A stretch of 64,000 nucleotides of DNA from positions 62,001 to 126,000 of the forward strand of contig JAVLUG010000007.1 of NCBI GenBank assembly GCA_031629035.1. The letters run 5' to 3'. The notes under the pieces were generated by a model that ran no database searches, was not told the origin of the DNA, and saw only the letters and a list, made by a program, of their open reading frames with translations. Positions 1 to 8,410 of this stretch are shown piece after piece. The stretch comes from MVYY01 sp012517575. GTDB taxonomy: Bacteria; Bacteroidota; Bacteroidia; Bacteroidales; Paludibacteraceae. A program made the position numbers and the translations under genes. Every line of letters begins with the position of its first letter. The first letter of the stretch is position 1.

Positions 1-623
1 GTTGCATACGAATTTACATTGAACTTTGTTCCGTAAACTTTTACCATGACATCATTGGACTTGACTAAAAACGGAACTTTTTTGTTGTGAGTTACATTGA
101 AAAATGCTTCTCCATTTAATTCTGCTTCGCGTAAGTTTTTCTTTTCATGGAAAGTTAAGGTGGTATTGGAATGCAGCCATACTTCTGTTCCGTCAGATAA
201 AACAACTTTTGACTTTCCGTTCATGGATACAATAGTTTGAGTTTGAATTTTTTTTGTTGTCGAAAACTGACCTAAAAAAAATGTACCGCTCAATGCCAAA
301 ATCAATAATACGCAAGCCGCTGCGAGTTTGCGGGTAAAATGAGTAATTGAGAAAATTTTATTCTTTTCATTTTCGGGAGGCATGAAATTCCTAACTTTTT
401 CCTCTTTTTCCATATAGGTAGAAAGTTTTTTCCAATAATACTCCATATCAGGTTCATAAATGGCTGTTTTAAGCTGAACTTTTTCCCATAAGGTTTCAAG
501 TTCTTCAAACAATTGAAGATTTTGTTCCTTTGCCAACCAAACATTAAGTTGAGTATTTTCTTTTTCCGTGATATCGCCTTTTAGTCTGGCAATAATCAAA
601 TTCCATGGAATTTTTCTTTTCAT
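1..623 (-). CDS. FecR-family anti-sigma factor (C-terminus cut by window edge)
   Basis: I translated this directly on the minus strand. It opens at the ATG at 623 as MKRKIPWNLIIARLKGD and stays open to base 1, so about 207 residues are visible. The order is a cytoplasmic N-terminal region of about 95 residues, one transmembrane segment (LAAACVLLILALSGTFFLG, about 100-118), then the periplasmic FecR core with LSDGTEVWLHSNTTLTF and VKVYGTKFNVNSY. That layout is typical of FecR-type anti-sigma factors, which hold an ECF sigma factor and respond to a TonB-dependent transporter. The ECF sigma gene is 65 bp upstream on the same strand. An ATG at 628 is excluded because it meets a stop after two codons. 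The partner transporter may lie left of the window or be the SusC at 21-24.7 kb; the sequence does not decide. Confidence 0.88.
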   Translation of the reverse strand, partial: MKRKIPWNLIIARLKGDITEKENTQLNVWLAKEQNLQLFEELETLWEKVQLKTAIYEPDMEYYWKKLSTYMEKEEKVRNFMPPENEKNKIFSITHFTRKLAAACVLLILALSGTFFLGQFSTTKKIQTQTIVSMNGKSKVVLSDGTEVWLHSNTTLTFHEKKNLREAELNGEAFFNVTHNKKVPFLVKSNDVMVKVYGTKFNVNSYA

Positions 624-688
624 GACATGATATGTTATATTAATATGACACATTCAGGAAGAATAACCCTTATTACCTTGAAAAAAAA

Positions 689-1237
689 TTACCAAAAATA
701 ATTGTATGAGTCACCCAAAAATTTTCTAATTCTCTTTAAAGCTTTGGTAATTTGTCCTTCAACCGTTTTCACAGAAAGGTTGAGATGGCGAGCAATTTCA
801 TTGTTGGGAAGTTGTTCGTTGCGACTGAGTTGATAAATTTCTTTGCATTTTAATGGGAGGGAAGCAATGGCTTCTTCAATCAAATGATACAATTCATCAG
901 TTTCCAGACTCATTAAGTCTGAATCAATAATTTCATCTTCAATTTGATCAAGTGTAAGCGTTTTCTTTTTTTGTCTCAAGTAGTTTAAGCTCTTGTTGCG
1001 TGCCGATTGAAAAAGATAAGACTTAAATGAGGAATGTATTTTAAAAGTTTCCTTATTTTCCCATATATAAATAAAAATATCCAAGACTTGCTCCTCTACA
1101 ATTGTTTTATCGTTTATATACAAATACATAAAACGACAAAGCGGCGTAAAATAAGAATCAAACAACCTTTTAAAAGCTGTTTTATCTCCCTGACGAACTA
1201 ATTCCAGGAGTAGTAAATCGGTTTCCTTTTGGTTCAT
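689..1237 (-). CDS. ECF sigma-70 factor (Bacteroidetes expansion type)
   Basis: 182 residues, the normal size for an ECF sigma factor. Region 2 is at about 20-90 (FKRLFDSYFTPLCRFMYLYI, then FQSARNKSLNYLR). Region 4 is at about 120-175, with the helix-turn-helix LPNNEIARHLNLSVKTVEGQ. It would direct RNA polymerase to a small regulon. The minus-strand neighbour downstream is the FecR anti-sigma gene, so the two form the usual sigma/anti-sigma pair and are probably co-transcribed. A -7-like TATCTTTG lies about 20 nt upstream of the start (minus strand, 1264-1257). The target is not proven; PUL genes nearby are candidates. Confidence 0.93.
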   Translation of the reverse strand: MNQKETDLLLLELVRQGDKTAFKRLFDSYFTPLCRFMYLYINDKTIVEEQVLDIFIYIWENKETFKIHSSFKSYLFQSARNKSLNYLRQKKKTLTLDQIEDEIIDSDLMSLETDELYHLIEEAIASLPLKCKEIYQLSRNEQLPNNEIARHLNLSVKTVEGQITKALKRIRKFLGDSYNYFW

Positions 1238-1256
1238 TTCATGGTAGTTGATGCAG

Positions 1257-1264
1257 CAAAGATA
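1257..1264 (-). promoter_or_regulatory. -7 element for the ECF sigma gene
   Basis: Read on the minus strand this is TATCTTTG, an exact match to the Bacteroidetes -7 consensus TAnnTTTG, ending about 20 nt before the sigma-factor ATG. No TTTG was seen at the -33 position, so the call is partial. Confidence 0.5.
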
Positions 1265-1330
1265 ATTATTTTGGTAGAATAACGATTCTAAGAAAATTTA
1301 TCGGCAACAAATTTTTTCATGATAAATTAA

Positions 1331-1338
1331 TAACTTTG
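1331..1338 (+). promoter_or_regulatory. -7 element for the alpha/beta-hydrolase gene
   Basis: TAACTTTG matches TAnnTTTG and lies 76 bp before the ATG at 1415, in the divergent gap between the sigma factor and the hydrolase. The -33 region is not a clear TTTG. Confidence 0.45.
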
Positions 1339-1414
1339 TGAAAGTATAATTAAATGCTTATACTCCTGTTTTTAAAAATAAAAATCAGTAATTTTTCAAT
1401 AAAAATTTGAATTT

Positions 1415-2341
1415 ATGAAAGCCGGTAAGTTATTTGTAATTTTAGGCTTGTTATCCTGTTTTTCTGTAGCTCAGGCTGTCGGCATTCAGAAAACAATCCT
1501 AACCTTTGATGTGAAAGGAAATGAAGAATTGAAAATGGATATTTACTCGGTCGATTCCATATTTTCTTCTCCACAGCCTTGTCTGATGTTTGTATTTGGA
1601 GGGGGTTTCAAAGAAGGAAAAAGAGATGACCCTGGTTATCGGTCGTATTTTGATTATTTTGCAAGAAAAGGATTTGTGGTTGTCTCTATAGACTATCGAT
1701 TGGGTATGAAAGGGGAAAAAGCACCCGGAGTTTTTAATACCAAACCTTTGGAAAATGCAATTTCATTAGCGGTTTCTGATTTATATTCTGCTACAAAATT
1801 CCTCATAGAAAAGGCTGATTCTTTGAATATCGATAAAAATCGAATCTTAATCAGTGGCTCAAGTGCCGGCGCCATTACTGTACTTCAAGCAGAATACAAA
1901 TTAAAAAATCGGCATACTATCGCGTCTGGATTACCGCAAGATTTTAGTTATGCTGGCGTTATTTCTTTTGCAGGTGGCATTTTCAGCATAGAAGGCATGC
2001 CAACTTATGCTGTTCCTCCTGCACCGACCTTGTTTTTTCATGGGAGCGCTGACAAACTTGTTCCTTATAAGGAAACTCGTCTTTTTAACAAGGGCATGTT
2101 TGGTTCCAAATCATTGACGAAAAATTTTCATAAAAAGAATTATTCCTATCTTTTTTACAGCATGGAAGGGTTAGGTCACGAGGTTGCCAGTTTTCCAATG
2201 AATGAATTCCTGCCTGAAATTGAACAGTTTATCGAAAATTTTGTTTTTGAACAGAAGCCGTGGATGGTGGAAGTTTATTTTACGGACAAACAGCGCAAAA
2301 CAAATGCCTCTATCACTCCAAGTTCTTACTATAACAAATGA
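1415..2341 (+). CDS. Secreted alpha/beta-hydrolase (carboxylesterase-like)
   Basis: 308 residues with a Sec signal peptide (KLFVILGLLSCFSVAQA). The fold is recognisable: the oxyanion region FVFGGGFKEG (about 59-68), the nucleophile elbow SGSSAGA with Ser150, a likely acid Asp213 in HGSADKLVPY, and a likely His255 in GLGHEVA. The closest general class is the BD-FAE/carboxylesterase type of alpha/beta-hydrolases often found in polysaccharide loci, where they remove acyl groups from glycans. It is transcribed towards the mannan locus and its stop is 34 bp from the stop of the convergent GH3 gene. A role in deacylating mannan is inference from position; the substrate cannot be read from the sequence. 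Confidence 0.85.
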   Translation: MKAGKLFVILGLLSCFSVAQAVGIQKTILTFDVKGNEELKMDIYSVDSIFSSPQPCLMFVFGGGFKEGKRDDPGYRSYFDYFARKGFVVVSIDYRLGMKGEKAPGVFNTKPLENAISLAVSDLYSATKFLIEKADSLNIDKNRILISGSSAGAITVLQAEYKLKNRHTIASGLPQDFSYAGVISFAGGIFSIEGMPTYAVPPAPTLFFHGSADKLVPYKETRLFNKGMFGSKSLTKNFHKKNYSYLFYSMEGLGHEVASFPMNEFLPEIEQFIENFVFEQKPWMVEVYFTDKQRKTNASITPSSYYNK

Positions 2342-2375
2342 GCGTAGAGGCAAATGAAATTTTTTTATAAATTCT

Positions 2376-4682
2376 CTATTCTTTCACGTAAAAACTTTGT
2401 TTCAGTAAATCTTCCTCTCGGGACGACGAACCGACCATTACGATAAATTCGCCGGTTTCAACCACCGGCTTCAGATTTTTATCCAAAAAAGTGAGTTTGT
2501 CGGGAGAAACAGTGAAATGTACGGTTTTGGTTTCACCGGTTTTCAGCGCTACACGCGCAAAATCCTTCAACTCCTTTACCGGCCGCGTTACGGAACTGAA
2601 CTTATCGCGAAGGTAAAGTTGCACAATTTCCGTACCATCCATTTTGCCGGTATTGGTAACATCCACCGTCACTTCAAGGTTTTCACCTTTCGAAATTTCC
2701 GAACCGGAAAGCTGCAAATTATTGTATTTAAAGGTCGTATAAGATAATCCGTAGCCAAACGGATACAATGGTTCGCTGGAAGTTACCACGTAAGGATGAA
2801 AATATTGCGAAGGTTTGTGATTATAAATCATTTGTATCTGGCCGACGCTTCGGGGAATGGTTATGGGAAGTTTTGCCGAAGGATTGATTTTTCCGTAAAG
2901 AATCTCGGCTATTGCTTCGCCTCCATACATTCCCGGTTCCCATGCCTGAACGAGTGCATTCACTTTCCCAACTGCTTTTTCAACCCCCAACGGACGACCG
3001 GTAATCAAAATCAAAATCGTTGGTTTCCCTGATGCAGCCACTTTTTCGATCAGTTCGTTTTGCAACCCAACCAAATCGATATCCGAACGGTCGGTATCTT
3101 CGCCTCCCGTTCGTTCTGTCCAGCGGAAACGCATCATATATTCTCCGGCGACCACGATATTTAAATCGGCGGAATTGGCTTTTTCGGCAGCTTCATTTAC
3201 TTTTTCGGGTGACATGTTTCGTGGATCCCAACCTTGATCGACAAATTCGAAATTCGTATTCGACGATACCATTTTTAATCCTTCCAAAATAGTGATTACA
3301 TTTTCATCTTTTTGAACTGCACTCCAGTCGCCGAGAATATTCATATCGTTGGCATTGATACCGGTTACCAGCACATTTTTATATTTTTCCGTCAAAGGAA
3401 GAATTCCGCCGTTTTTCAGTAAAACAATGCTGTTGCGTGCGGCCTCAAGAGCAGTTTGTCGGTGTTCGGGATTTAATCTGATTTTCATCGTTGTTTTTTC
3501 GTCGGCATAAGGATGCTCGAAGAGTCCCAAACGAAATTTTATCGTCAGGATTTTTCGTACCGATTCATCGATTCGCGATTCGGGGATACGACCTTCTTTC
3601 ACGAGTTCAGAAACCAGCTCGTTCCAGTGAATGCCGTGCATGTGCATATCCATTCCGGCCATAATGGATTGATAAAAAGCTTCCTTCAGATTTTCGGCCG
3701 TTGCATGTAAGTCGTACAAATGTTCGATATCCATCCAATCGCTCACAATAAAACCCTTGAATCCCCATTCTTTTCTCAGCACCTCGGTCATCAACCATTC
3801 GTTACTGTGACAGGGAATGCCATTCAGTTCGTTGTGCGACATCATCGCCGACATGGCTCCGGCATCAACACCGGCTTTGAAAGAAGGGAAAAAAACTTCG
3901 CGTAGTGTCCGTTCCGAAAGATCTGCCGGTGAGCCATTCGTTCCGTTGATCGGTTCGCTTCCGGCAACGAAATGCTTAATGCAGGCCAAAACGTCATTTT
4001 CGCTATTTAAATCGCCCTGATAACCTTTCACCGTTTGTATGCCCATCTGACTGACCAAATAAGGATCTTCACCGAAAGTTTCGCCAACGCGGCCCCAACG
4101 CGGATCACGGGCAACTTCCACATTTGGATTGAATGTCCAGTGCATATTCATCGCCCGCATTTCCTTTGCCGTTTGTCGGGCAATTTTGTATGCCATTTCC
4201 GTATCGAATGACGAAGCCAAACCGATATTTGTCGGATATACAGTATTGTCGGGTGCATTGGCATTTCCGTGAATGGCATCGATACCAAAAATGACAGGAA
4301 TTTTCAATCGGCTTTGCATAGCCAGCGACTGAAGATAATTGGCTTCCTGAATAGTTAAAACATGAAGAAACGAGCCAACCAGACCTTCTTTTGTCAGGTT
4401 TTCCAAATCAGTGGTCGAAAATCCGGGATAAAAAGCGCTTGCAGTATTGTTTTTTAGTTGTTCGGCCGTAAGATTAGCTTCGGCAGTTTTGATATGTTCA
4501 ATGCCGACAAACTGATTCATTTGCCCGATTTTTTCAGCGAGTGTCATTCGCGAAAGCAAATCGTTTACACGTTCTTCCACGGTTGCTTTTGGATTCTGAT
4601 ACAAGGGGACGGTTTTTTGAGCGTCCACATTTGCATTCATTGCCAAAATTAAACTAACGACGGAAATAAATATTTTTTTCAT
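2376..4682 (-). CDS. GH3 beta-glucosidase (BglX-like)
   Basis: 768 residues, full length for a periplasmic GH3. It has a signal peptide (MKKIFISVVSLILAMNANVDA), the GH3 N-terminal barrel with ARDPRWGRVGETFGEDPYLV (about 191-210) and KHFVAGSEP, and the nucleophile Asp315 in GFIVSDWMDIEH. The GH3 C-terminal alpha/beta sandwich follows, with the fibronectin III-like domain at the end (about 690-768). The family removes non-reducing beta-glucosyl residues. In this locus it would clear glucose from glucomannan-derived oligosaccharides after the endo-enzymes. It is the last gene of the long minus-strand run, 12 bp after the SASA esterase gene. A beta-xylosidase or mixed specificity cannot be excluded. 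Confidence 0.95.
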   Translation of the reverse strand: MKKIFISVVSLILAMNANVDAQKTVPLYQNPKATVEERVNDLLSRMTLAEKIGQMNQFVGIEHIKTAEANLTAEQLKNNTASAFYPGFSTTDLENLTKEGLVGSFLHVLTIQEANYLQSLAMQSRLKIPVIFGIDAIHGNANAPDNTVYPTNIGLASSFDTEMAYKIARQTAKEMRAMNMHWTFNPNVEVARDPRWGRVGETFGEDPYLVSQMGIQTVKGYQGDLNSENDVLACIKHFVAGSEPINGTNGSPADLSERTLREVFFPSFKAGVDAGAMSAMMSHNELNGIPCHSNEWLMTEVLRKEWGFKGFIVSDWMDIEHLYDLHATAENLKEAFYQSIMAGMDMHMHGIHWNELVSELVKEGRIPESRIDESVRKILTIKFRLGLFEHPYADEKTTMKIRLNPEHRQTALEAARNSIVLLKNGGILPLTEKYKNVLVTGINANDMNILGDWSAVQKDENVITILEGLKMVSSNTNFEFVDQGWDPRNMSPEKVNEAAEKANSADLNIVVAGEYMMRFRWTERTGGEDTDRSDIDLVGLQNELIEKVAASGKPTILILITGRPLGVEKAVGKVNALVQAWEPGMYGGEAIAEILYGKINPSAKLPITIPRSVGQIQMIYNHKPSQYFHPYVVTSSEPLYPFGYGLSYTTFKYNNLQLSGSEISKGENLEVTVDVTNTGKMDGTEIVQLYLRDKFSSVTRPVKELKDFARVALKTGETKTVHFTVSPDKLTFLDKNLKPVVETGEFIVMVGSSSREEDLLKQSFYVKE

Positions 4683-4694
4683 TTTTCAATAGTT

Positions 4695-6131
4695 TTATTT
4701 TTCGAAATTGTCCGTTCTGAAGGGGACTACAGGCAATTCGCGTGTGTTGTAAAGATTGCCGATTTGGAAATTTTTAAAACAATATCTCGCTGCTACCGGT
4801 TTTGATATATTTTCATTGGAAACAATCAACATGCGATTGTTTAAATCAACTTCCACTTTTGCAGGATAAAAAATGTGGTCTTCTCCCGCTATTTCAAAAC
4901 CTTTTATGTCCACAGCGCGACTGAACCCATCTTCGGCATAATTGAAGGAAAGATAAATTTTTCCGTCTTTTATTTCCATCGATTTATATTCCGGTCCGTG
5001 CGAAGCAATTCCTTTCAATCCGTATGTTTGAGAAAGAGCCATAAAAGCGAGTCGTTTGCCTACGTCGATTTTGTTTCGTGGATGAATGTTGTTCTTTTCG
5101 TATTCTTCCACCAAATCGTTAGTAGAAATCATTCCGCTATTGGGAATCAATGATTGAGCCTTAAATTGAGCTTCGCGCAACAAAGCTCCCGAAGTACCGG
5201 TCTCTCCATCGCCATAAATCCACGGCGCTATTTCGACGTAATAAAAGGGCAAATCGCCTAATCCCCAATCTTTTCGCCACAAATTGACCATGTTGGCAAG
5301 TCGCTCGGCATATACATCATGTTTCCCCACATTTGATTCACCCTGATACCAGATAAAACCTTTAATAGTGTAATGAGATACAGGTTTCAACATTCCATTG
5401 TACATTAACAACGGTCGAGTCCATTCTGCCATATCCTGAATTCCTTTTTCTGACAAATCGATATCGGGATAGGTTTCCAAAATATCGCGGCTTGTCCAAC
5501 TTTCTACACGAGAACCTCCCCAGCTGCAAACCACAATTCCGACAGGAACGTTCAATGTCCGATAAAGCATTTGGGCAAAGTGATAGGCTGTGGCACTAAA
5601 CCAGGGAGCGTTTTCCGAATTGCATTCTTTCCAAGTTCCTTTAACGGTTTCCTGAGGTGTCATTGCTGCTGTTTTAGGAATCGTAACAAAACGTATTCCT
5701 TTGTTTTGTCCAGCCATTGCAATGGTTTCGTTGGCTTTGAGAATCGGATTATTCCAAAAGCCGTTCAATGGCATTTCCATGTTGCTTTGTCCGGAAGCAA
5801 GCCAAACTTCGCCAACAAGAATATTTTTCAAAGTAAGTTTTTCGCCATCTGAAAAGGAAATGGTATATGGAGTAAAACTTGCCGTAGGTGTAGCAACGGA
5901 AGCGATCCAATTCCCTTTTGCATCGACCTTCACTTTGGTAATTTCGGAAGTCCATGAAGGGCGAATTTCGACAGTTTTTCCGGGATAGGATTTTCCCCAG
6001 AGATTGACTTTAGTGTTCTGTTGCAAAACCATGTTATCGCTCATGATTTCGGGCAACAAAATTTTTGCCTCGAGTGAAGTGGTCAACATCAAAAAGAGCA
6101 GCAACGGTAAAATCTTGATTTTCATATTCAT
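4695..6131 (-). CDS. Sialate O-acetylesterase (SASA)-family esterase
   Basis: 478 residues with a signal peptide (ILPLLLFLMLTTSLEA). The SGNH-like nucleophile block is VWLASGQSNMEMP with Ser116. Further family blocks are KGFIWYQGESNVGKHD and the C-terminal NNIHPRNKIDVGKRLA, which carries the probable catalytic Asp/His region. The family hydrolyses O-acetyl esters. Many members in Bacteroidetes plant-glycan loci are thought to act on acetylated hemicellulose rather than sialic acid, and no sialic acid gene is seen here, so acetylated mannan is the likely substrate (inference). The start overlaps the stop of the upstream GH5 gene by 4 nt (ATGA), showing translational coupling. Confidence 0.9.
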   Translation of the reverse strand: MNMKIKILPLLLFLMLTTSLEAKILLPEIMSDNMVLQQNTKVNLWGKSYPGKTVEIRPSWTSEITKVKVDAKGNWIASVATPTASFTPYTISFSDGEKLTLKNILVGEVWLASGQSNMEMPLNGFWNNPILKANETIAMAGQNKGIRFVTIPKTAAMTPQETVKGTWKECNSENAPWFSATAYHFAQMLYRTLNVPVGIVVCSWGGSRVESWTSRDILETYPDIDLSEKGIQDMAEWTRPLLMYNGMLKPVSHYTIKGFIWYQGESNVGKHDVYAERLANMVNLWRKDWGLGDLPFYYVEIAPWIYGDGETGTSGALLREAQFKAQSLIPNSGMISTNDLVEEYEKNNIHPRNKIDVGKRLAFMALSQTYGLKGIASHGPEYKSMEIKDGKIYLSFNYAEDGFSRAVDIKGFEIAGEDHIFYPAKVEVDLNNRMLIVSNENISKPVAARYCFKNFQIGNLYNTRELPVVPFRTDNFEK

Positions 6132-7105
6132 TGTTTTTTATGATTATTATCGATAATGCTTTGTCGCGCAAGTTTTCCCCAAGGTTTGAGCAGATTGTCG
6201 TTCCATTTTCCATAGGAAGAAGCGCGTGGCAAAAGCATTGAACAAGTTTCGTTTTTGTCGGAAACTGACCATGCAACCCAGCTCAGTTTTCGGCTTTCCA
6301 TCCATTCCACATACGTTTTCCATTCTTCTGTTCCCAAACGTCCGTCACCATTTGCCTCCGAAGCTCCACATTCCGAGACAAAAACAGGAATGCCTTTTGC
6401 AATGGCAGCATCGGTACGATCGCGGAGCCATTTTTCGTGAGTTGCAGCATAAAAATGCATGGTGTACATAATGTTTGTTGCATTCTGAATCGGATCTTCG
6501 GCAACCAAATGTAAATCCTGATCCCAATGCGGATTTCCTACCAAAATGATATTATCCGGATCAATCGCTCGAATAACACCAATTACTTCCTCAGCATACG
6601 ATTTAACTTCCGGCCATTCAAAATAATCGGGTTCATTCCAGATTTCGTAAATTACGTTTGGATATTTGCCGTATTTCGAGGACATTTCCCTGAAAAATGA
6701 TTTTGCTTCTTCCAAATACTTATGGTGCGCGTGAAAATCGATAATTACATAAATACCATTTTCAATAGCACCTTCAATTACCGGCGTAATGCATTGCAAT
6801 GCAAATTGTGGATTTTCGCGATAGTTGTCCTCAATTTGCACTCCCATCGCTGCACGAATGACGTTACAATGCCAATCGTTGGCAAGCCATTTTACTGTTT
6901 TTTTGTTGTAGAATCGTGGCCAAAGGTTGTGCCAACCCAAACTCACGCCACGAAGTATCACCGGTTCTCCTTTTTCATTGCAAAGTTGCGTTCCTGAAAC
7001 TTTCAATTGTCCATTGAGAGCAACCGGCGAATTTTTTGGCGCTGCGAAACAGCCCATCAAGAAAAATGAAAAAATCAATGTCGATATTTGTTTGCGATAT
7101 TTCAT
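6128..7105 (-). CDS. GH5 (GH5_2-like) endo-beta-glycanase lipoprotein
   Basis: The reading frame opens at 7120, but I place the start at 7105 (MKYRKQISTL), which gives a compact lipoprotein signal with lipobox Cys19 in FFLMGC. The GH5 fold is clear: ILRGVSLGWHN near the N-terminus, acid/base Glu158 in VIYEIWNEPD, HFYAATH, nucleophile Glu245 in VFVSECGAS, and SWVAWSVSDKNETCSM. The last block and its spacing resemble subfamily GH5_2 endoglucanases. It would cut internal beta-1,4 links of glucan or glucomannan at the outer membrane. It overlaps the downstream esterase gene by 4 nt and lies 29 bp after the epimerase gene. Subfamily assignment is from memory of motifs, not a search. Confidence 0.9.
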   Translation of the reverse strand: MKYRKQISTLIFSFFLMGCFAAPKNSPVALNGQLKVSGTQLCNEKGEPVILRGVSLGWHNLWPRFYNKKTVKWLANDWHCNVIRAAMGVQIEDNYRENPQFALQCITPVIEGAIENGIYVIIDFHAHHKYLEEAKSFFREMSSKYGKYPNVIYEIWNEPDYFEWPEVKSYAEEVIGVIRAIDPDNIILVGNPHWDQDLHLVAEDPIQNATNIMYTMHFYAATHEKWLRDRTDAAIAKGIPVFVSECGASEANGDGRLGTEEWKTYVEWMESRKLSWVAWSVSDKNETCSMLLPRASSYGKWNDNLLKPWGKLARQSIIDNNHKKQ

Positions 7106-7134
7106 CATTTCAGGTAACATTTTTATTGAAATTG

Positions 7135-8364
7135 TTATTTTATTCGATTAAACAATTCCAGGCACATTCGACTGTTATGGTATGGGCATTTCCAAAATCC
7201 GGCTTTGTCGTTCAGCGTATCTTTATGTCCGTCCTTCGAAACCGACCAGTACCATTCTCCATTTTCGTTGTCAATCAGGTTTTCTTTGATAAAATTCCAG
7301 GAACGGATCGCTTTTTCGAGATAAGATTCTTTTTTCGAAAGTTGATATGCATTGAAAAAGCCGACGACGGCTTCAGCCTGCGGCCACCAATCGCTATTCG
7401 TGTCGAGGTGATTTGTCTCGACGTTTTTTTCGTTCATTAAGCCCCCGTCTTCACGAAGTCCTTCTGCTGCAGCATCTGCTATGCGAAGAACGACATTTCT
7501 CACTTTTCTCAGTGTTTCCGCATCACCTAAAACCATTGCTGCTTCGTCCAACAACCAGGAGGCTTCAATGTCGTGTCCGAACGATTGAATGGACGATTTG
7601 CAACCCCAATTTTCGTCGAAAAAAAGATTCAAATGATAGGTTTCGGAATCAATAATTTTGTCGAGAAACAGGTCAATCAAATTTTTCAGCTGCATTTCCA
7701 ATAAAGGGTCTTTCCAGACGCGATACAGATTAGTGTAGGCTTCAAGTAAGTGCAAATGGGTGTTCATCGTCTTTTTTTCGTTGGCATCCTTATCGCTCAA
7801 ACGTACGTCGTCGAGCAAAATCCAATCGCGACTGTATGCTTCGAAATAGCCGTTTTTGTCCTTATCAAAACTATATTTTTCTATCAGCGAAAAAAGTTCT
7901 TTTGCCTTTTCCAAAGCCGTTTCGTTGTCGCTCGCACGATAAAATTCGACCAACGCATAAATGAAAAATGCCTGACTGTAAATCTGTTTTTTGGTGTCTG
8001 CAGGCGATCCGTCAGCATTCAGCATCCAATAAGTACCTCCAAATTCTTCATCGAAAAAATGGTTGAAAATATATTCCTTTGCGTGTTCTGCTTCTTTCAG
8101 ATATGCTTCGTTTTTCAAATGAAAGGCTGCGGAAGAAAATGTCCATAAAATACGTGCATTCAAAATTCCTCCTCGGGGGGCATTTTTAATCAGCTGATTT
8201 TTGCCGGTCATTTGCCCAAAATAACCTCCGTTTTTGGAATCTTTCATTTTTTCTGACCAAAACGGAAGAATATCTTGCGTTAATTCGTTGTAAACTTCCT
8301 CCTTTAGTTTTATAAGATTAAAATGAAAACTTTTATGCTCTGTTTGTTCTGAATGTTCCGTCAT
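7135..8364 (-). CDS. Cellobiose/mannobiose 2-epimerase (AGE family)
   Basis: 409 residues, no signal peptide, so cytoplasmic. It has the (alpha/alpha)6-barrel motifs of cellobiose 2-epimerases: LNARILWTFSSAA (about 68-80), THLHLLEAYTNLYRV (202-216), FGHDIEASWLLDEAA with His264, DWWPQAEAVVGF, and the C-terminal CPYHNSRMC with His396. The two histidines correspond in place to the proposed acid/base pair of the family. The enzyme converts the reducing-end mannose of beta-1,4-mannobiose to glucose. The same operon encodes a GH130 that phosphorolyses mannosyl-glucose, which is the known partner reaction, and a GPH symporter is its immediate upstream neighbour. An N-acylglucosamine 2-epimerase role is less likely given this context. 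Confidence 0.92.
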   Translation of the reverse strand: MTEHSEQTEHKSFHFNLIKLKEEVYNELTQDILPFWSEKMKDSKNGGYFGQMTGKNQLIKNAPRGGILNARILWTFSSAAFHLKNEAYLKEAEHAKEYIFNHFFDEEFGGTYWMLNADGSPADTKKQIYSQAFFIYALVEFYRASDNETALEKAKELFSLIEKYSFDKDKNGYFEAYSRDWILLDDVRLSDKDANEKKTMNTHLHLLEAYTNLYRVWKDPLLEMQLKNLIDLFLDKIIDSETYHLNLFFDENWGCKSSIQSFGHDIEASWLLDEAAMVLGDAETLRKVRNVVLRIADAAAEGLREDGGLMNEKNVETNHLDTNSDWWPQAEAVVGFFNAYQLSKKESYLEKAIRSWNFIKENLIDNENGEWYWSVSKDGHKDTLNDKAGFWKCPYHNSRMCLELFNRIK

Positions 8365-8410
8365 TTCGAAATCTAAAAAAATTTGCGTTTAGTCTGAAAG
8401 AATCGATTTA

